A stretch of 64,000 nt of DNA from an uncultured Paenibacillaceae bacterium (GTDB lineage Bacteria > Bacillota > Bacilli > Aneurinibacillales > Aneurinibacillaceae). The position numbers and the translations under genes are program-made. The notes under the pieces were generated by a model. The model was given only the letters and a program-made list of their open reading frames with translations. It was not told the DNA's origin and searched no databases. Where the stretch lies: assembly GCA_946478845.1 (NCBI GenBank), contig CAMLDI010000004.1:1-64000 (forward strand), read 5' to 3'. Below are positions 61,761 to 64,000 of this stretch, one piece after another (within the stretch, counting starts at the first letter, position 1; each line of letters begins with the position of its first letter).

Positions 61761-62564
61761 ATGAAAAAGAAACGTTTTTTATTAGGTATTTTTTTGTGCA
61801 TAATCATAGTAAATATCAATGGGGTTAAATCTATCAATTCTATAAGTAAGGAAATAGAGGCAGAATCCAAAAACAAGGAATCAGAAATAGCAAATGCACT
61901 TGAAGTAACCAAAGCACCGGTGGAAACAAAAACAAAAACGGAAACGGAAACGGAAAAAGCTTCTTCTGCACTTATTCATGTGCTAATCATTGAACAGAAA
62001 CCTGAACTCTATAATGGATGTGAGGTTACTAGTTTAACCATGTTGCTCAATTGGGCGGGAGTATCTGTGAATAAATTAGAGGTTGCAAATTGTATCCAGA
62101 AAGATCCCACACCAGCAAGGGAAGATGCTAGCGGTGAGATTATCTATTGGGGCAACCCGAACAAAGGGTTTGTCGGTGATATTACTGGACTTAACGAAGG
62201 TTACTCTGTTAATCACGGCCCCGTAGTGAAGCTTTTAAATAAGTACATGCCTGGTAAAGGGGTCGACCTTACAGGTTCCTCATTTCAACAAGTATTGGAT
62301 TATGTGATAGAAGGTAAACCCGTTGCCGTTTGGAGTACCATTTCTTTCGCTCCAACAAATGATTGGGAAACGTGGGAAAGTCCCGATGGGCCTGTAAAAG
62401 CAACTTTCCAAGAACATTGTGTTCTTTTAGTTGGTTTTAATCAAAATAAAAAGGTTGTTTATATTAATGATCCATTAGATGGAGCCAGGGCAAAAGCCGT
62501 TCCTATGGATAACTTCGTAAAAAGTTGGAAACAGTTGGGGAGTCAGGCGGTTACTATTAAATAA
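61761..62564 (+). CDS. Secreted C39-like peptidase family protein
   Basis: Exported protein of about 267 residues: signal/anchor segment (about 5-22), a low-complexity Lys/Thr/Glu linker (KTKTETETE near 57-66) and a papain-like C39-type domain. The catalytic residues are probably Cys87 in NGCEVTSLTMLL, His219 in EHCVLLVGF and Asp237 in YINDPLDG. Such domains act on cell-wall or secreted peptides; the target is unknown. The start at 61761 follows TAGGAG. An almost identical upstream element links it to the ECF sigma gene downstream. Confidence 0.85.
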   Translation: MKKKRFLLGIFLCIIIVNINGVKSINSISKEIEAESKNKESEIANALEVTKAPVETKTKTETETEKASSALIHVLIIEQKPELYNGCEVTSLTMLLNWAGVSVNKLEVANCIQKDPTPAREDASGEIIYWGNPNKGFVGDITGLNEGYSVNHGPVVKLLNKYMPGKGVDLTGSSFQQVLDYVIEGKPVAVWSTISFAPTNDWETWESPDGPVKATFQEHCVLLVGFNQNKKVVYINDPLDGARAKAVPMDNFVKSWKQLGSQAVTIK

Positions 62565-62588
62565 AATAACAGGATTGGTAATAAGGTA

Positions 62589-62625
62589 AGCCACCTTCTT
62601 TCTTTTTGAGTGAAGGTGGCTTTTT
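62589..62625 (+). terminator. Terminator of the C39-like gene
   Basis: AGCCACCTTC and GAAGGTGGCT form a 10-bp stem followed by five T. Confidence 0.92.
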
Positions 62626-62649
62626 GTATTGCTCCTGTGTTCAGTGAGT

Positions 62650-62676
62650 CCTTTGCGTTACTATCCCATTGGGTCA
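62650..62676 (+). repeat. Dispersed repeat, degenerate copy
   Basis: TTACTATCCCATTGGGTCATG about 25 nt after a terminator resembles the TATCCCC-N-GGTCAG core. Weak match. Confidence 0.4.
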
Positions 62677-62698
62677 TGTTCTATTAATCAAGCAAAAA

Positions 62699-62747
62699 TT
62701 TTATAGTCTATGTAACAAATTGTCATGTTATGGTACTAATACTACGA
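62699..62747 (+). repeat. 49-bp upstream element, copy 2
   Basis: Second copy of the element at 61598-61646, ending 36 nt before the ECF sigma gene. The only differences are two C-for-T changes. Confidence 0.85.
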
Positions 62748-62782
62748 AAGAATTAATTGAGCCTGGAAAAAGGAGAGGCAAT

Positions 62783-63274
62783 ATGGAGCTGGAGGAACTA
62801 TATAGAGAAATACAACCGCGAATCTATGCATTTTTCTTTGTGAAGACCTCCAGAAGAGAAATTGCTGAAGATTTAACCCAGGAGGTCTTTTACGAGGCAA
62901 TCAAAGGATTGCCCAGGTTTTCTCACAATTCAACGATTCAAACCTGGTTATTTTCTATAGCGAAGAACCGGTTGAGAAAATACTACCGTTCTAAAAAATA
63001 CAAGAAAGATTTAAATACTCTCTATTTAAATGAGGAGAAGGTCACAAATACGCCGGAAGAGGAGTTGCTGAAAAAAGAGGAGCAACAAAGCCTGATCCAA
63101 CAGATCAATCAATTAGATAATCTATCGAAAGAGATTGTTACCCTGCGGGTGTACGGTGGACTGTCATTTAAAGAAATTGGCATTCTCATAGAAAAAAGTG
63201 AGAACTATGCGAGAATTACCTTCCACCGAGCCAAGCTTAAACTGCAAAAAGAAATGGAGGGATACCATGGATAA
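62783..63274 (+). CDS. ECF-type RNA polymerase sigma factor
   Basis: Sigma-70 family ECF protein of 163 residues. Region 2 spans about 8-75 (IAEDLTQEVFYEAIKGLPRF, then WLFSIAKNRLRKYYR); region 4 spans about 105-158 (LSKEIVTLRVYGGLSFKEIGILIEKSENYARITFHRAKLKL). The start at 62783 follows AAGGAG. The next gene, overlapping by 8 nt, looks like its membrane anti-sigma factor. The 49-bp element upstream also precedes the C39-like gene. Confidence 0.92.
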   Translation: MELEELYREIQPRIYAFFFVKTSRREIAEDLTQEVFYEAIKGLPRFSHNSTIQTWLFSIAKNRLRKYYRSKKYKKDLNTLYLNEEKVTNTPEEELLKKEEQQSLIQQINQLDNLSKEIVTLRVYGGLSFKEIGILIEKSENYARITFHRAKLKLQKEMEGYHG

Positions 63275-63839
63275 ACATGTGCGTTCCATCATTGAGGACT
63301 TGCTTCCTCTTTATAACGAAGGACTCCTGAGTGAAGAAACCAACAAATGGTTTGAAAAACAGGTGCAGGGGAATGAAGAATTACAGGCCCTTATTGCCCA
63401 AACCAGTCAACCACTGGTAAAAGTGGAGATTGAATCAACTGTTGAACACGACCAGATGATGAGAAAAATAAAACGCAAACTTTCTATATATCAGTTAATT
63501 TTTATGGGTATTTCTTTTTTTCTTGCCATTAACACATCCATGTTGAATGAAAGTTTTGGCTTTGTGTTGTGGTATGCAGTGTTAGGCGTTCTCGGGTATC
63601 TCTTTTATAAAGATATGAAAATTGTGTTTCTAATCTCGTTTATGCCTATTTTTATCTGGTCCATAGGAAGTAATATTGCAGACTATCGAGCAGGAAACAT
63701 TTCTCCACAGGTAACCTTTGCATCCTATTTAATTGAATCTTTTATGGGGAGCCTCATGTTTGGGTTAATCCATTATTTATTTGCTTTCATTGGGAGTGTA
63801 ATCGGATTCCTCATTTTAAAGATAAAGGAAAAGGGCTGA
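63267..63839 (+). CDS. Putative anti-sigma factor, membrane protein
   Basis: Protein of 190 residues. The cytoplasmic N-terminus (DLLPLYNEGLLSEETNKWFEKQVQGNEELQ) resembles anti-sigma domains but lacks the HxxxCxxC zinc motif; four hydrophobic segments follow (about 73-90, 97-113, 117-135, 155-185). The start at 63267 lies within the sigma gene and follows GGAGG, so the pair is translationally coupled. It would hold the sigma factor at the membrane until a signal arrives. Confidence 0.75.
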   Translation: MDKHVRSIIEDLLPLYNEGLLSEETNKWFEKQVQGNEELQALIAQTSQPLVKVEIESTVEHDQMMRKIKRKLSIYQLIFMGISFFLAINTSMLNESFGFVLWYAVLGVLGYLFYKDMKIVFLISFMPIFIWSIGSNIADYRAGNISPQVTFASYLIESFMGSLMFGLIHYLFAFIGSVIGFLILKIKEKG

Positions 63840-63843
63840 GAGC

Positions 63844-64000
63844 ATGAAAACAAATAAAATCTTATATAGTCTATTGCTTATCGTTCTCATTGGGTTTGTC
63901 CTGGTGGCCTATAATTTATTTAATGGCAATCCCATAAGCAAATATTATGCGACAAAGGCGTTGGAAACTTATATAAAAAATACTTATCCTGATAAAAAGT
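63844..64000 (+). CDS. Putative YfjL-like membrane-anchored protein, truncated by the window
   Basis: Open frame from the ATG at 63844 running off the window end after 52 codons. It encodes an N-terminal hydrophobic segment (about 6-25) then FNGNPISKYYATKALETYIKNTYP, a pattern like the N-terminus of YfjL-type proteins. It is only 4 nt after the anti-sigma gene, so likely a third gene of the ECF operon. Confidence 0.65.
   Translation, partial: MKTNKILYSLLLIVLIGFVLVAYNLFNGNPISKYYATKALETYIKNTYPDKK

Overview
The window reads as a stretch of chromosome from a spore-forming Gram-positive bacterium of the Bacillales. The evidence is a gerA-type germinant-receptor operon, a ComK-family competence regulator, an S-layer-homology protein beside tagA/tagO-type wall-polymer genes, lipoproteins with Gram-positive lipoboxes, strong AGGAGG ribosome sites and Fur, Spo0A, LexA and ArgR-like operator sequences. 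I cannot name the genus. No tRNA or rRNA gene, prophage or CRISPR array was seen.

Layout. (1) 0-7.7 kb: iron module. A PepSY membrane protein (minus strand) diverges from an FTR1 permease, P19-like lipoprotein, DUF2318 membrane protein, two FtsX-like permeases and an ABC ATPase; both sides carry Fur boxes. (2) 7.9-15 kb: SLH protein, TagA- and TagO-like enzymes, a P1B-4 metal-efflux ATPase under a Fur-like palindrome, UppP and a DUF202 protein. (3) 15.2-18.9 kb: small secreted and membrane proteins, including one built of 11-residue repeats, then a ComK homologue and a sigma-like protein whose upstream regions share a GAAC-N2-GTTC palindrome, and a PrcB-like protein. (4) 19-27 kb: metK and a six-gene germinant receptor operon with three tandem B subunits and a small D-type subunit. 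(5) 27.2-28.2 kb: two non-coding tandem arrays of an intergenic repeat that recurs across the window. (6) 28-35.6 kb: comFC, Yip1, a YknXYZ-like efflux system, a cold-shock protein, a GNAT enzyme and hpf. (7) 35.6-41.9 kb: a candidate structured RNA, secA, prfB with its programmed +1 frameshift, a split transketolase and a cytochrome c lipoprotein. (8) 42-59.1 kb: arginine biosynthesis, argC-argB-argD-carA-carB-argF, and after a gap with a beta-propeller protein, a domesticated transposase and a LonC-like protease, argG-argH. (9) 59.3-64 kb: Fic protein, FMN-riboswitch-controlled ribB, a C39-like peptidase and an ECF sigma/anti-sigma pair, with a 49-bp upstream sequence duplicated before the peptidase and the sigma gene.

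How parts work together: the iron genes pair regulated high-affinity uptake (FTR1/P19/ABC) with regulated efflux (P1B-4 ATPase). The arg genes give a nearly full ornithine-to-arginine route, but argJ is absent from its usual place between argC and argB. The most unusual material is non-coding: a dispersed repeat with a hairpin that usually has a GNRA loop, a roughly 220-nt foldable RNA beside hpf (possibly of the raiA type), and several paired operators suggesting small undescribed regulons. All calls come from reading the sequence; no search or folding program was run.
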